A stretch of DNA of 64,000 bases from Phaeosaccion multiseriatum. Taxonomy: Eukaryota; Ochrophyta, other classes. The notes beneath the pieces are model-generated. The model was given only the letters and a program-made list of their open reading frames with translations, was not told where the DNA came from and did no database searches. A program made the translations under genes and the position numbers. The stretch spans positions 1,116,001-1,180,000 of the forward strand of contig OZ218963.1 of NCBI GenBank assembly GCA_965112735.1, in the 5' to 3' direction. Below, in pieces: positions 1 to 10,156 of this stretch (its first letter is position 1; each line of letters opens with the position of its first letter).

Positions 1-5
1 TATAG

Positions 6-1055
6 GATGAGGAGCTGCCGCCGTGGGTGCTGGACGGCCTGTGTCTGCAGTGCGGGGCTGCTCTGGTACCGGGACTGACGTGCAAGGTAAAAAGAGGCGA
101 TGTATACTTATTTGCAGTCACAACGACTGCTCGTCCTGAAGAAGTTGTGTGTGTTTGTGCTTGCCGGGCATCCACCAGGTGAGAGTGCGCCATCTCACCT
201 CTCGGGCGCGAAAGCGACGAAGGAGCCCCAATTCGGCCCCCACGAAGAACCAAGTGGTACAACAGTGCAGCGTGTGCAAGGTCTCCAACCCAATCCCAGG
301 AGCCCGTGCTACTGGTGCTCGTGGTGGGGCAGCGCAGGAAGGGCAGCTGGCCTCGCGGACACCAGCATCAGCATCAGCAGCGACAGCAGCAGCAACAGGA
401 GCGGATGGCAAGGGAAAGAAGAGGAAAAGAAGTGTGCCAGGTGAGAGAGGACAAGTGTGTTCTCGTGTGTGCTCGCGTGCGCAGATGGTGGATGTAACCG
501 TTCCCCCACCTCCCACCTCCCACCACATCCTCAGGTGACCAGTCTTTCATTGCCCTCGGACCCTCCAAGAGCACCGACCGACCGACTCCCAGGTAAGCAA
601 ACGACTTGGACCGAGTATCCCGTTGACCCCTATTCCTGGCCCTGCTTAAACGCTGCTGCTGCTGCTGCTCCTCCTGCTGCTTCTCCTGCTGCTGCTCTAC
701 TGCTGTCGCTGCCCCCACGTTCCCCCACGCGGCCTCCAGATGTGGAATAAGCAGCGCTTTCAGCTTCAAGCCCAAGTCAGACGCAGCTTCAAGCGGTTGG
801 AGTGCGGGGGGGTGGAGCAGCTCAGCCCGGGGGGTAGTGGGGGGGAGGGAGGGAGGAGAGGGAGGAGGAGGCGGTTTCAGTTCCAGTCTCCTGGAGCGAT
901 TAGAGGCTACCCACAAGACCAAAAAGAAGCGCAAAAAGCCCGCTGCAGCTGCGAGTGCGCTCGAGGGTGGCAGCGGCAGCGGCAGCGGCAGCGGCAGCGG
1001 AAACAAAAACAAAGAGCCTCGAGAATCGCTCTTACATAAAATACGTATTGGGTGA
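6..1055 (+). CDS. RNase P/MRP subunit Rpp21/Rpr2/Snm1 family, 5'-truncated by window edge
   Basis: Four exons close in frame: 6-86, 179-440, 535-592 and 740-1055, giving 238 visible residues and a TGA at 1053-1055. The first visible exon follows a TATAG acceptor, so upstream exons lie outside the window. It encodes LCLQCGAALVPGLTCK, and the next begins VRVRHLTSRARKRRR and reaches QQCSVCK. This is the family signature: two CxxC zinc pairs separated by a basic segment, with the LVPGxTC block. In other eukaryotes the protein binds the RNase P and/or MRP RNA in the nucleus for tRNA or rRNA processing. The rest of the protein is lysine/serine/glycine-rich and low in complexity, longer than in typical members, including a Gly-Ser repeat near the end. 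The stop codon is only 31 bp from the stop of the convergent TFIIIA gene. The family call is firm; distinguishing Rpp21 from Snm1 is not possible here. Confidence 0.8.
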
Positions 1056-1086
1056 TGACTCCTTGGAAAAAAAGCTTCTCTTCAGC

Positions 1087-2721
1087 CTAGTGATGTCCGC
1101 TCCGGCTTCGCTCTACAGGGGCTTGTGTACCTGGTGCTTCACAAGCTGCTGCTGCTTCAAAAAGCACTGCTGCTCCTGCACTTTCCCCCTCTACAGCAGC
1201 ACCAGCACCAGCAGCAGCAGCAGCTTCAAAAGCACCCGATGATTCTGGCCTTGCCCCTGCCCCTCCCTCCGCCTCTGCCCCTGCGGTTGCTGCTGCCTTG
1301 TGGTCCTCCCCTTCCCCCTGCGCCTGCTTGTGGTCCTCCCCCAGTCCCTGTGCCTGCTTGTGGTCCTCCCCCAGTCCCTGTGCCTGCTTGTGGTCTTCCC
1401 CCAGTCCCTGTGCCTGCTTGTGGTCCTCCCCCAGTCCCTGTGCCTGCCCCTGGGCCTTGCCCTGCCCCTGCTCCTCCCCCTGCCCCTGTCCCTGCCCATA
1501 TGCCTCCTCCTTGCCCTGCTCGACGGCGTAGTTGTGCAGCCTGAGCATGTGCCGCTGCAGCACATTCTTGTAGGCGAAGGTCTTGTCGCACTTGGGGCAC
1601 GCGAAGGGCCGCTTGCCCGAGTGCACCGCCCGCTGGTGCGCGTACATACCCCTCTTGCGCACAAAGTGTCTCATGCAGCCGTCTATGTCACACACAAAGC
1701 CACCCACCGTCTTCTCCCCGCCCTCCTTTATGTGGGTCGTTTTCCGCCGCTTTGCCTTGGGCCCTTGTCGCTGCGCATTCTCCCCCTCTTCCTCTTCATC
1801 CCCACTTCCCTTCAACTCCTCCTCCTCTTCCTCCTCCCCCTTTTCCTCCTCCTCCTCTCCTCCCTCCTCATCTCCCGCGTGGGCGGTGCGCAAGTGCCGG
1901 AGCATGGTCTTGAAGGAGCTGAAGCCGCGAGGGCACTCTTCGCACCGAACGTGGTGCATCTCCTGCCGATGGACCTTGAGAGCGGCCCTAGAGGGAAAGA
2001 CAGCGTGACACCCTTCATCCGCACACATGAAGCGTCGAAGATGTACAAGCTTATGGCGATCCATGCGTGACGCAGTCGGAAAGGCCTTTCCACAGCCCTC
2101 CACAGGACATGTGTACGTGGGCACGTCCGTCTGTCCGTGCACCTCCCTTACGTGTGCTCGCAGCTGCACCTTCTTCGCAAACGCCGCAGTGCATTTATGT
2201 CTCGACGCTGCTGCTGCCCCCGTGCCCCCACCACCTCCATCCTCTATCCAGAGAGAGCAGACGTGCGGAAGCGGGCGAGCGTGGATAGCCTCGTGCCGCC
2301 TAAGCCGTGATGAGCTAGAAAATGCCTTGCCGCAGCCGGGGTGTGTGCACACGTGCTCAGCCACCCCGGCGTGCGAGGCGAGGTGCCTATCAAGGTGGTC
2401 CTTTCGCGCATAGGCCTTGTCACAGCCCTCCCAGGTGCACACATAGGGCTTTTCTCCTGTGTGACTGCGCACGTGGCGCGTGAGGCGGGCAAGCTTGTTG
2501 AAAGAGCGCGAGCACTGGGGACATGTATATATCTTTCGCTTGCTACTGGTGCTGTTCGCCCTTTGCCCAAGGCCAACCTTCAGCGCATTGCCAGCCCCCT
2601 CCTTCCCCCCTTCGTCTTCCTCTGAGGAGTATTCCTCGGCTGTGTACTCTTCATCGTGGTCATCATCACTCTCCGGTCCCTCCAAGCTATCAAAGCCTCT
2701 GCCTAAATGGACGGCAGTCAT
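1087..2721 (-). CDS. Transcription factor IIIA-like protein with nine C2H2 fingers
   Basis: One uninterrupted reading frame of 544 residues, starting at an ATG at 2719-2721. Nine C2H2 zinc fingers are visible: F1 about 65-87, F2 94-117, F3 123-147, F4 153-195 (with a Gly-rich insertion after its first cysteine), F5 203-227, F6 231-256, F7 259-281, F8 342-367 and F9 373-396. Nine fingers, short TFIIIA-like linkers and a long acidic spacer between F7 and F8 (about 284-335, then a basic KAKRRK stretch) match the architecture of TFIIIA, which binds the internal promoter of 5S rRNA genes and 5S RNA. The spacer position differs between lineages. The N-terminus is acidic. The C-terminus holds four copies of a ten-residue unit QAQGLGEDHK plus Gln/Gly and Ala-rich sequence, produced by a 30-bp tandem repeat at about 1290-1450. 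It lacks introns, unlike its neighbours. Start is 110 bp from the divergent start at 2832. Confidence 0.82.
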   Translation of the reverse strand: MTAVHLGRGFDSLEGPESDDDHDEEYTAEEYSSEEDEGGKEGAGNALKVGLGQRANSTSSKRKIYTCPQCSRSFNKLARLTRHVRSHTGEKPYVCTWEGCDKAYARKDHLDRHLASHAGVAEHVCTHPGCGKAFSSSSRLRRHEAIHARPLPHVCSLWIEDGGGGGTGAAAASRHKCTAAFAKKVQLRAHVREVHGQTDVPTYTCPVEGCGKAFPTASRMDRHKLVHLRRFMCADEGCHAVFPSRAALKVHRQEMHHVRCEECPRGFSSFKTMLRHLRTAHAGDEEGGEEEEEKGEEEEEEELKGSGDEEEEGENAQRQGPKAKRRKTTHIKEGGEKTVGGFVCDIDGCMRHFVRKRGMYAHQRAVHSGKRPFACPKCDKTFAYKNVLQRHMLRLHNYAVEQGKEEAYGQGQGQGEEQGQGKAQGQAQGLGEDHKQAQGLGEDHKQAQGLGEDHKQAQGLGEDHKQAQGEGEDHKAAATAGAEAEGGAGARPESSGAFEAAAAAGAGAAVEGESAGAAVLFEAAAACEAPGTQAPVERSRSGHH

Positions 2722-2831
2722 TTATTTGGAAGAGAAAGAGGTGGGAAGGGGGCCACCAAATTGCAACCACCCTTTTAACAATTTGGAACCATCCACCTGA
2801 ATCACCTCAAACCCCAACCCCCCCCCCTAGC
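2722..2831. promoter_or_regulatory. Short divergent intergenic region, probable bidirectional promoter
   Basis: Only 110 bp separate the ATG of the TFIIIA-like gene (minus) from the ATG of the plastid-targeted protein gene (plus). No obvious TATA box is seen; there is a run of C just before the plus-strand start. Both promoters must lie here or overlap the genes. This is inferred from spacing only. Confidence 0.5.
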
Positions 2832-4125
2832 ATGGCGTGGCGCCTGCTTGTGCTCGTGCTTCTGCTGGCCTGTTGTCTGAAGCCCGTGGAAGGATTCTGT
2901 TCTCCGCCCTTGTCTCCTCGGAAATGGGGCCTCGAGCAGGGCCAGAATGGCATCAAGAGGGCGGCACCCTTCAGCAATCCGGTCTGCCCTCATGAGGGCT
3001 CTTCCGGGCCGTGGAGGCTCATGGCGTCTGGTGATAGCGACGGTAACAGCGAGGAGAAGACGGGAATCTACGGCTATTCCGAGAAAGTGATTGCATTGGA
3101 GCAATCTCAAGTCAAATTTCGAGGCTTACGGCTGGTGTCTTTGACCCTCGTGCTCATCTTAGGTATGCCCCCCCCCGTTAAATTGAATGCCCCTCCCCTC
3201 CCCCTTTTGGTTCTAAGCTGCTCTCTCCTCCCGCTCGGGCCTTGTCCGTCCCCGCTCAGCCTGGCTGGCCCTGGGCGTGTCGGGTGCCAGCTTCTTGGGT
3301 GTCGAGTCTGCAGACCGCTTGGCCGAGAATGCCCCCAATCCCCTCATTGATGTCGGGGTGGGCGGGCTGTGCTTCTACTTGTGGACAGTCGAGGTGGCAT
3401 CCAAAAGAGTGCGTCTCAGAAACATCAAACTGGACTTGGAGGGGTGAGTGCAAGACGAGAGAGAGGTAGATGCCTTAGCCTTACTCCTTCCTTGGCTCTT
3501 GGAATAGCCGCCCCTTACTGACTGCCTCCCACATTTGCGTACTCTTGTCGTTTCCCGTAGGGGAGGGGATGGCCTCGACATCGATGCCAAGATGGAGAGG
3601 CGAGAAGCCAGCGCCAGGGAGAGGGAGAGCGTTCCGAGGGGAGACGAGAATAGGTTCGTCAGGCGCGCCCAAGCGGAGGGCAGAGTGGAAGAAGAAGATA
3701 TGGGAGGACTCCCGGGGCTGGGGGGAAGCACCAATCGCAGCAGGAGAAAGGGCAGGAAGGGGAGGGCCGCAAAGAAGGGCAAAGGTCTGGCCGCCATCAC
3801 TCAGCTTGACCGCACGGACGACCGCGCCCAAACTACGCCGGAGCCTCAAGAAAAGGAGCAAGAAGCGGTCGAAGGGAACGAAGAGAAGAGAAAGGAGAAG
3901 GGTGGGCTCTTTGGCAACCCCCTGGAAAAGATGAAGGAGGGCTATGCCTCGGCCAATGCCATGGCTTACGTTTCAGCAGTCAAATTGAACGACGACTTGG
4001 AGCAGAGAGGGATTCTCGAGCCAGTGGCTGGAGGCAAGATGGACAAGGAAAGGAGGAAGGAGGAGAAGGAGCAGCAGCAGCAGCAGCAGCAGGATAAAAG
4101 CACAGCGGATAAGAAAGCAAAATAG
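2832..4125 (+). CDS. Plastid-targeted membrane protein of unknown function
   Basis: Three exons, 2832-3162, 3260-3443 and 3561-4125, join in phase to give 359 residues. The N-terminus MAWRLLVLVLLLACCLKPVEG is a clear signal peptide and is followed directly by FCSPPLSPRKWG, the Phe-centred transit motif expected for a plastid protein in a secondary-plastid alga. After a region of about 70 residues, one or two hydrophobic segments follow (LRLVSLTLVLILGAWLALGVSG and VGVGGLCFYLWTVEV). The C-terminal half is highly charged, rich in Lys, Glu and Arg with a run of Gln, and contains NPLEKMKEGYASANAMAYVSAVKLNDDLE, which could be an amphipathic helix. I do not recognise the family. The gene is divergent from the TFIIIA gene and is followed by an invasive foldback element. 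Targeting is well supported; function is not. Confidence 0.65.
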
Positions 4126-4266
4126 AGGAGGGCCCGAGCGGTGGCCTTTTAGATTTGAAACAACACAAGAGTAGGTAAGTAAGTAAGTAAGTAAGAAAGG
4201 AAGTCAAAAGATTAGATTAGAATCCTCCTTAAAAAAAAAAGAAAAAGGCCCTTCTTTAACGACTGC

Positions 4267-5179
4267 TACTGTGATTTCGCGGTTGAGTGGCACTTTTTAC
4301 GCCCAATTAAGAGTAAAACCTGGATGGGCGGACACACCCGTTTTGCGGACAGGGCCTACCCCCCCCCCACCCCCCCCCCCCCTTTTTCTTCTTTAGCCAC
4401 TACTGGCGCCGTACTTGCCTCCCTGTCTTGGCCCTGCCTCTTACGAACACATTGCCACCTTTAGAAGTCGGGAGTAAGTTACTAAGGGATCAGAGAATGA
4501 GAGAAATGGGAAAAGATATTACTTTTAGAAGCTTACGTAAGTGCGTCGCATACTTACGTAAGTACGTCACATCCTTACATAAGTACGGCACGTAAGGGAA
4601 TTGGGTGTCTGTCCGCTGGGAAAATGGCCCCCCCCTCGCCCCCCCCCCCCCTTTTTCCACTTTCCAGAGGTGCGTGTGAATTTCTGCTCAGCGTCCAGAG
4701 TAGCCATAGGTAAGGGAGGCACAATAAAGCCATCGGAACCTCAAACAACCTGTATCCTTCAGAGTTAGCAGCAAAACCGATTAGCTGTCCGTTCATCCAG
4801 GTTTTACTCTTACGCCCCATTAATTTTTTTTTACGCCAAATGACGACTTGTTTTACGACGTTTTACGACGTTTTACGACGCTTTAGCCCCCTATTTGACG
4901 CCCTTTTACGCCCTTTTACGCCCTTTTACGCCCTTTTACGCTCTTTGACGCCCTTTTATCTTAATTCGCCTTAATTTCGTCTAAAAAAAATCACGTAAAA
5001 AAAAATCACGGAAGAGGGCGTAAAAGGGCGTAAAAGGGCGTAAAAGGGCGTAAAAGGGCGTCAAATAGGGGGCTAAAGCGTCGCAAAACGTCGTAAAACA
5101 AGTCGTCATTTGGCGTAAAAAAAAATTAATGGGGCGTAATTGGGCGTAAAAAGTGCCACTCAACCGCGAAATCACAGTA
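4267..5179. mobile_element. Foldback (long inverted repeat) element with 5-bp target duplication, interrupted by a nested element
   Basis: The outer 43 bases at 4267-4309 (starting TACTGTGATTTCGCGG) are the exact reverse complement of 5137-5179. The pairing continues inward: 4811-4950 matches 5017-5137, with blocks of (ACGCCCTTTT)n on the left and (GGGCGTAAAA)n on the right, giving a near-complete hairpin centred near 4985. The sequence ACTGC occurs immediately outside both ends (4262-4266 and 5180-5184), as expected for a 5-bp target-site duplication. No transposase-like reading frame is present, so this looks non-autonomous. The left arm is split by the nested element at 4310-4810; without it the arms align continuously. 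A decayed relative of the left arm lies at about 49531-49732. Confidence 0.8.
4310..4810. mobile_element. MITE-like element nested inside the foldback element, TA target duplication
   Basis: The left end reads AGAGTAAAACCTGGATG and the right end (4794-4810) is its exact reverse complement; similarity continues weakly inward (CGGACA on both sides). It is flanked by TA at 4308-4309 and 4811-4812, and removing the element plus one TA restores the uninterrupted arm of the host foldback element, which shows the insertion directly. About 500 bp long, with two C-runs and AT-rich sequence and no transposase-like frame. A TA duplication is typical of Tc1/mariner-type non-autonomous elements, but assignment to that superfamily is inference. 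Confidence 0.75.
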
Positions 5180-5200
5180 ACTGCTTGCATCACGGTGCTG

Positions 5201-6173
5201 TCATAGTTCTTCCTCGTCTTCCTCCCCCTCCCCCCCGCCGCTCGCTACTCCCAGCCCGCCCCCTCTCTCCCCCCCCCGCCGCTGCTGCTGCAGGACCCTC
5301 GCCTCCTCCTCGCTCCAGCTGACCCTCTCGGCCTCAGGCAGAAGCTGCCAGTTTGGCGACTGCTGCGCTCGGTGCCACTTAAAGTCCTTCACATCTAGAG
5401 AGAGGGGGTAAGAGGCAAGAGACAAAAGGTCCATTCAGCCTCTCCTCTCCTCTCCACACCACACCACGCCCCCCGAGCGAGCCCCGCAGCCAACAAGGCA
5501 ATGTCCTTCAAGGCAATGTCCTTCCCTTCCTGAGCTTTCTCACCTGCCCATGCGCTCGGCACCCCTTGGAAGCCGGCGAGCTCAAAGTGCGTTTGCAGTG
5601 CCGGATAGGAGAAGGAGTACGGAGCGAAGCGCAGGCCGGAGCAGTCCTGTGCATGTGCAGTTGAACATACAAAGCGACGGGTCAGGTCGGGGGGGGTCAT
5701 GGGTGGAGCAGAGGGGAGAAGGAAGAGTCGCCTTCGTTTCCCTCCTTCCCTTGAGAGCGGGACGATGATGTGCCTGCCGTCCTTGCGGGTGGTACGGCGG
5801 ACACGCACCCCATCCCCCGCGTACGAGAGGCGCACGCACGCACGCACGCACGCACACCTACACCGCTTCAACAGCAGCACTAGACCGCTCCTCCTACCTC
5901 CAGTATTGGCCCGCTAAATGTGTGCACGTAAAAGTCGACCTTGGTGCTGTCGTGGATACGCAGCTGGCGGCCGCCGGCCATGATGGTGCAGTTGTGGCAC
6001 TCGTGCACGTACACCGAGCCACGCACAGGGCCGCAATACACCTGCAGCGGAGACACGGGACGGAAGGGACGCACACTTCAAACTCAAACTCAGCTCGAGG
6101 ACAGAGAGGACAGACACTTCAAGTGCGGTCGGCGGTTGGCGGCGAAGCGGCAGCCCGGCAGCGAAACAACATG

Positions 6174-6224
<51 letters not shown>

Positions 6225-7839
6225 TGCGTAAGTTCTGCTGCTCACCTTGCAGTCGGTGAGGTCCCGCAGCCGCAGCGCGTCCAGCACATCCAGCACCACC
6301 ACCACACATCCTACCAGTGCCGTCACGTTCAAGTCTCGCACCCCGCTGTCTGGCCTGCTCTCGGCCGCTGCTGTAGGCTTCAGCTCTCGCTCCCCGTACA
6401 CCAGGACCTCGTCTGTGCGATGTGAAATCTCCAGCGGGAAAGGCCCGTGCTTCTTGGTGGCGGCTGAGGGAGCTGCCGGAGGAGACCCCACGCCAGTCAC
6501 CAAGGGAGGGGGCAAAGAAGGCTCTTGCTCTGCTGCTCCTGCCCCCTCGACATTGCCACTATAACCCTTACTATTAGTGCTTTCGCTGCCTTGGCTGCCT
6601 TGGCTGCCCGGGGTCCATGTGGGTGGCGCTGCTCCTGCTCCCGCCTGCGCCTTTCCTTTGGCCTTCCTGCCGAAGGAAAACTTTTTCCGTGGTGCAAGCG
6701 CCCCGCGCATCCCCTTAATCTCACTGTCCAATTTGCCGACTTCCTCCTACGAGGGCAGGGAGTGCGGTGCGGTGGGTGCATTAGGAGTGAGGACAGAGGG
6801 GGGAGGATGTAAAGTGGCGCTGTGTTGTCTCTCTTCCAGTGCGGAGAAGACAAGAGGGAGGGAGAGACCGAAAGCCGGCCTATACATATAAGGATGGCCC
6901 ACACCCTCATTCTTGTGCCTATATAAGGATGGCCCACACCCTCATTCTTGTGCCTATATAAGGATGGCCCACACCCTCATTCTTGTGCCAACACAACTAA
7001 CTCACTTGCGCTCTTCGGTGATCGTAGTGGGGAAGAAACAGTGTCGCTCTCGCCACAGACTCCTGCAACAAGCAGCACAGCAGCACACACACCAGCGAGT
7101 AAGAGAAGGATGGAGGAATTGCCAGCCAGACATTGTAAGCTACTAGAGGGAAGAATGACGTGTTCAAAGAAGGCGACACGGTCGCTAGCTCACCTGCAGA
7201 GAGCGCACCCTCGCTACGAGTCCATCGAGAGAAGTAGACAGACTCTTTGCGGTCGTCTCGCTCGCTGTTGTGCCGCCTCCAACACCTCCGCTCCTGCTGC
7301 TGACCCCTGTCGCTGCGCTCTCGATGTCTTTCAGCGCGGCCGATATTGCTGGGAGGGGAGGGGGAGAGGGATGCGGAAATCCAAGACCCCATTGAGTACA
7401 ACAAGCGGGCTTTCGATGGGCCCTATTGGGGTATAGGGGCAGTTGTGGCTACGGCGCTCTGTGGCTCTTGTACTCAGGGGTAGAGTCAAATGCTTCGAGG
7501 TGTGTGGCCTTCTTCCTCTACTCACAGTCCTTCTCCCCTGTAAACGTTTTCCAGAATAGAGACACCGCGGCAGGCGCTTCGCCTTTCTCTCCACCGTCCT
7601 CCTCGTCTCTCCGCCTGTTTCCCAAGGAGTTTGAGCAGCGGCAGCACCAAATAAGACAAAACGGGCCAGCCCAAGTTGATTGACACACAAGGAACACAAG
7701 GCGCGGAAGAGGTCAGTCAGCATCCTCCTAAAATGTAACAGACTCTTATCACTCACATGTTGGCCGTCTTTTGTATTCTCGCCAGGTGCTTGGCCAAAAA
7801 AGCTTCATGTCTCTCCTGGGTGTGATCTACACCTTCCAC

Positions 7840-7872
<33 letters not shown>

Positions 7873-7887
7873 CTGCTGTCCCACCAT
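5201..7887 (-). CDS. TBCC: Tubulin-folding cofactor C (TBCC)
   Basis: Minus-strand exons that join in phase: 7348-7194, 7062-7006, 6746-6246, 6041-5898, 5646-5544 and 5394-5201 (TGA at 5201-5203). A first exon, 7887-7757 (MVGQQK, a Gln run, then VEGVDHTQERHEAFLAKHL), fits the family N-terminus, but its phase needs one more small exon in 7360-7730 that I could not place. The N-terminal spectrin-like domain shows ATLFLPHYDHRRAQ and LAPRKKFSFGRK. The C-CAP/cofactor C domain runs from DLTDCKVYCGPVRGSVYV through GGRQLRIHDSTKVDFYV, FSGPILE and LRFAPYSFSYP to VKDFKWHRAQQSPNW. The Arg of the RQLRIH motif, which acts as the GTPase-activating arginine finger for beta-tubulin in this family, is present. 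TBCC completes release of folded alpha/beta-tubulin in the cytosol. A (GT)n tract and three copies of a 35-bp repeat sit in introns. Start is 136 bp from the Ku70 start. Confidence 0.88.
6172..6222. repeat. (GT)n microsatellite in a TBCC intron
   Basis: About 24 GT units on the plus strand, inside the intron between the TBCC exons 6746-6246 and 6041-5898. Confidence 0.9.
6877..6991. repeat. Three tandem copies of a 35-bp unit in a TBCC intron
   Basis: The unit starts TATAAGGATGGCCCACACCC and recurs at about 6885, 6920 and 6955, nearly identical, followed by AACACAAC. It lies in the intron between exons 7062-7006 and 6746-6246. Intronic minisatellite; no function is evident. Confidence 0.85.
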
Positions 7888-8023
7888 GACTCAACGAAAT
7901 GCCTCCCCCCCCCCCCCTTTCGTTGACTTCCTCTACGATTGCAGGTTTTTAGTTTCAGTTGATGAGCTTTGGCGCCGCTTTCTCTTGTAAAGCGACCCTC
8001 TGAGAGAGGGACAGAGCTCGAGG
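7888..8023. promoter_or_regulatory. Divergent intergenic region between TBCC and Ku70
   Basis: 136 bp between the two ATGs. It contains a run of C at about 7906-7917 and TTTAGTTTCAG at about 7947-7957, a motif that recurs in several non-coding positions of this window. A bidirectional promoter is inferred from spacing. Confidence 0.5.
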
Positions 8024-10109
8024 ATGTCGCACTATGGTAGCTACGGCTACGATGAGGACGAAGAGGAAGAGGATAGCTGGGCAGAGGAAAGGTCTGTGTA
8101 TCCTGGATAGGACGTGGGGGCCGGTTGCTGGGGGGGGGGGGGGAGGAATGCATCTAACATCGTGTCTGGCGACTCTGCATACACAGGAACGTGGATGACA
8201 ACATTGTCTTTCTTGTGGACGCCCGGAAGGCCATGCACGAGCCTCGGCCCGAGGATGGAAGGGTGAGTCTTTGCTCCGAGCTGTATAGCAACACAATTGC
8301 GTGACTGACTTCAAGGCCCCTGTGTATCCTATCCTCCCTGCTCACGCACGAGCGACCCGTAGACGTACTTCGACTTAGCTCTGGAGGCTGCCCTGGCCCT
8401 CATGAAGAGCAAGGTGAGAGCTCCAATAGAGGGGAAGAGAGACAGGGCGACGTGAGTGTCTGAATGCAAGCGCCTTTGCGCCTCGTCATCCACCTCCGCC
8501 TTCTCAACGCTCAGGTGATGGTCACGCCCACGCACAAGATCGGCATCACTCTCTTTGGTACGACGAAGACCAACCAGGAAGAAGACATGCTCCCGAATAT
8601 TTGGGAGGTGAGGCCCTGTGCGTATACCATAGGCCTGCCTGCCTTGATTGATTGGGTGTGTGTGCTGGGGAGGTATCCACGAAGGAACAGTCCCATCCTG
8701 TAGCCATTCCCCGACCCTTAACCCTTAACCCTAACCTTAGCCCAAGCTGGCCTTATCTGAAGGAACGATGGACTGCGAGGCTGAACCCTAACCAATTAAT
8801 TGTGCGTCTTTCCTCTCGTGTGCTTGTTCCCTTCAGCTGCACTCTCTGGACGTGCCCAGCGCCGAACGCATCCGCGAGGTGGACTACATGCTGAGGTATG
8901 TCAATGGAGGGGAGGGGAGAAGCAACTAGCACTCAGCCTCCCTCGCTGCCATACACTTCCTGTGCCCAGAGTTCTCCCCCCCCCCCCACCAGCTTGAATT
9001 TGAGTCCGTTCATCCACCCTGTCCTTTGTGTGCCATAAAACTCTGCTGCCGAAAGGGATGAGGATTTCGACTTCGACGAGAAATTTGGAGGAAAGTTGGA
9101 CGACGGGACCATCAAGTGCCCGCTGTGGGCAGCCTTCAGGTGGTGTGACCTGAGGCGTCTGTGCTTGCTTGTCGCATGAGTCCTTCCCATGAAAGGGATG
9201 AAAGAAAGCATCCTCCCTCCCTCCCTTCCACCAGTCTGCTCTGCGTCAACCTGCTCACCCGCTGCCCAACCTGGGGCCCAACTTGGGGGGGGGTCCTGAC
9301 GCTCCTCCCACAGGTCAGGCACAGCGGCGCTCACCTCCAAGAAGGTCAAGACCGTCGACTACAGGCGCATCTGGCTCTTCACAAATGACGACGACCCATT
9401 CTCGGGACTACCCACGACGGCGGCAAAGAAAGAGGAAGAAAGGCGCATTATACGGGTGAGTTGTGCATGCCGCGGAAGAAGAGCTTCCTTTGTTTAGCAG
9501 TCAGTGGCACTCACCCTCACACACGCCTCTCCCCTCTTCTCTTCTCTTCTCTTGAGGTGGTGACTGACTCCATCGACACGGGTTTGATGATCGAGCTTTG
9601 GCCCTTCAACAAGGGCGGCAGCGCGGAACCCTTCGACCCCAATAAATTCTACACAAATGTCCTCGTTCTGGTAAGGGCGACGAGATGTCGATTCCTCACT
9701 CAGTCCTTCTGTATAGATGCAGGCGGCACTAGCTTCACCACCAAGGCGTCGCTAACACAGCCTGAGCCTTGGCAGCGCGTCGTCTATTCGCGACGTCATG
9801 TGCACTCGTGGTGCGCACCCAGACACCTCCCTCCCTCCCTCCCTCCCTCCCTCCCTCCCTCCCTCCCTCCCTCCCTCCCTCCCTCCCTCCCTCCCTCCCT
9901 CCCTCCCTCCTTTACAGATGCGTGCCCTGAGTCTAATCCGGATGTACTGTCCACACACCTCTTTCAGGACGGCGAGGAGGACAACACGAAGATCGTGCAG
10001 ATGGGCGATGATCAGACCTTTGCGTCTCTTATCAGTAAGGTGCGCACCACACACACACACACACACACACTTACGCACATACACATACGCATACACATAC
10101 TCACACACA

Positions 10110-10156
<47 letters not shown>

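Noticed and set aside
1125-2070. Plus-strand frames opposite the TFIIIA gene
   Set aside because: Antisense shadows of the zinc finger coding region and its 30-bp repeat.
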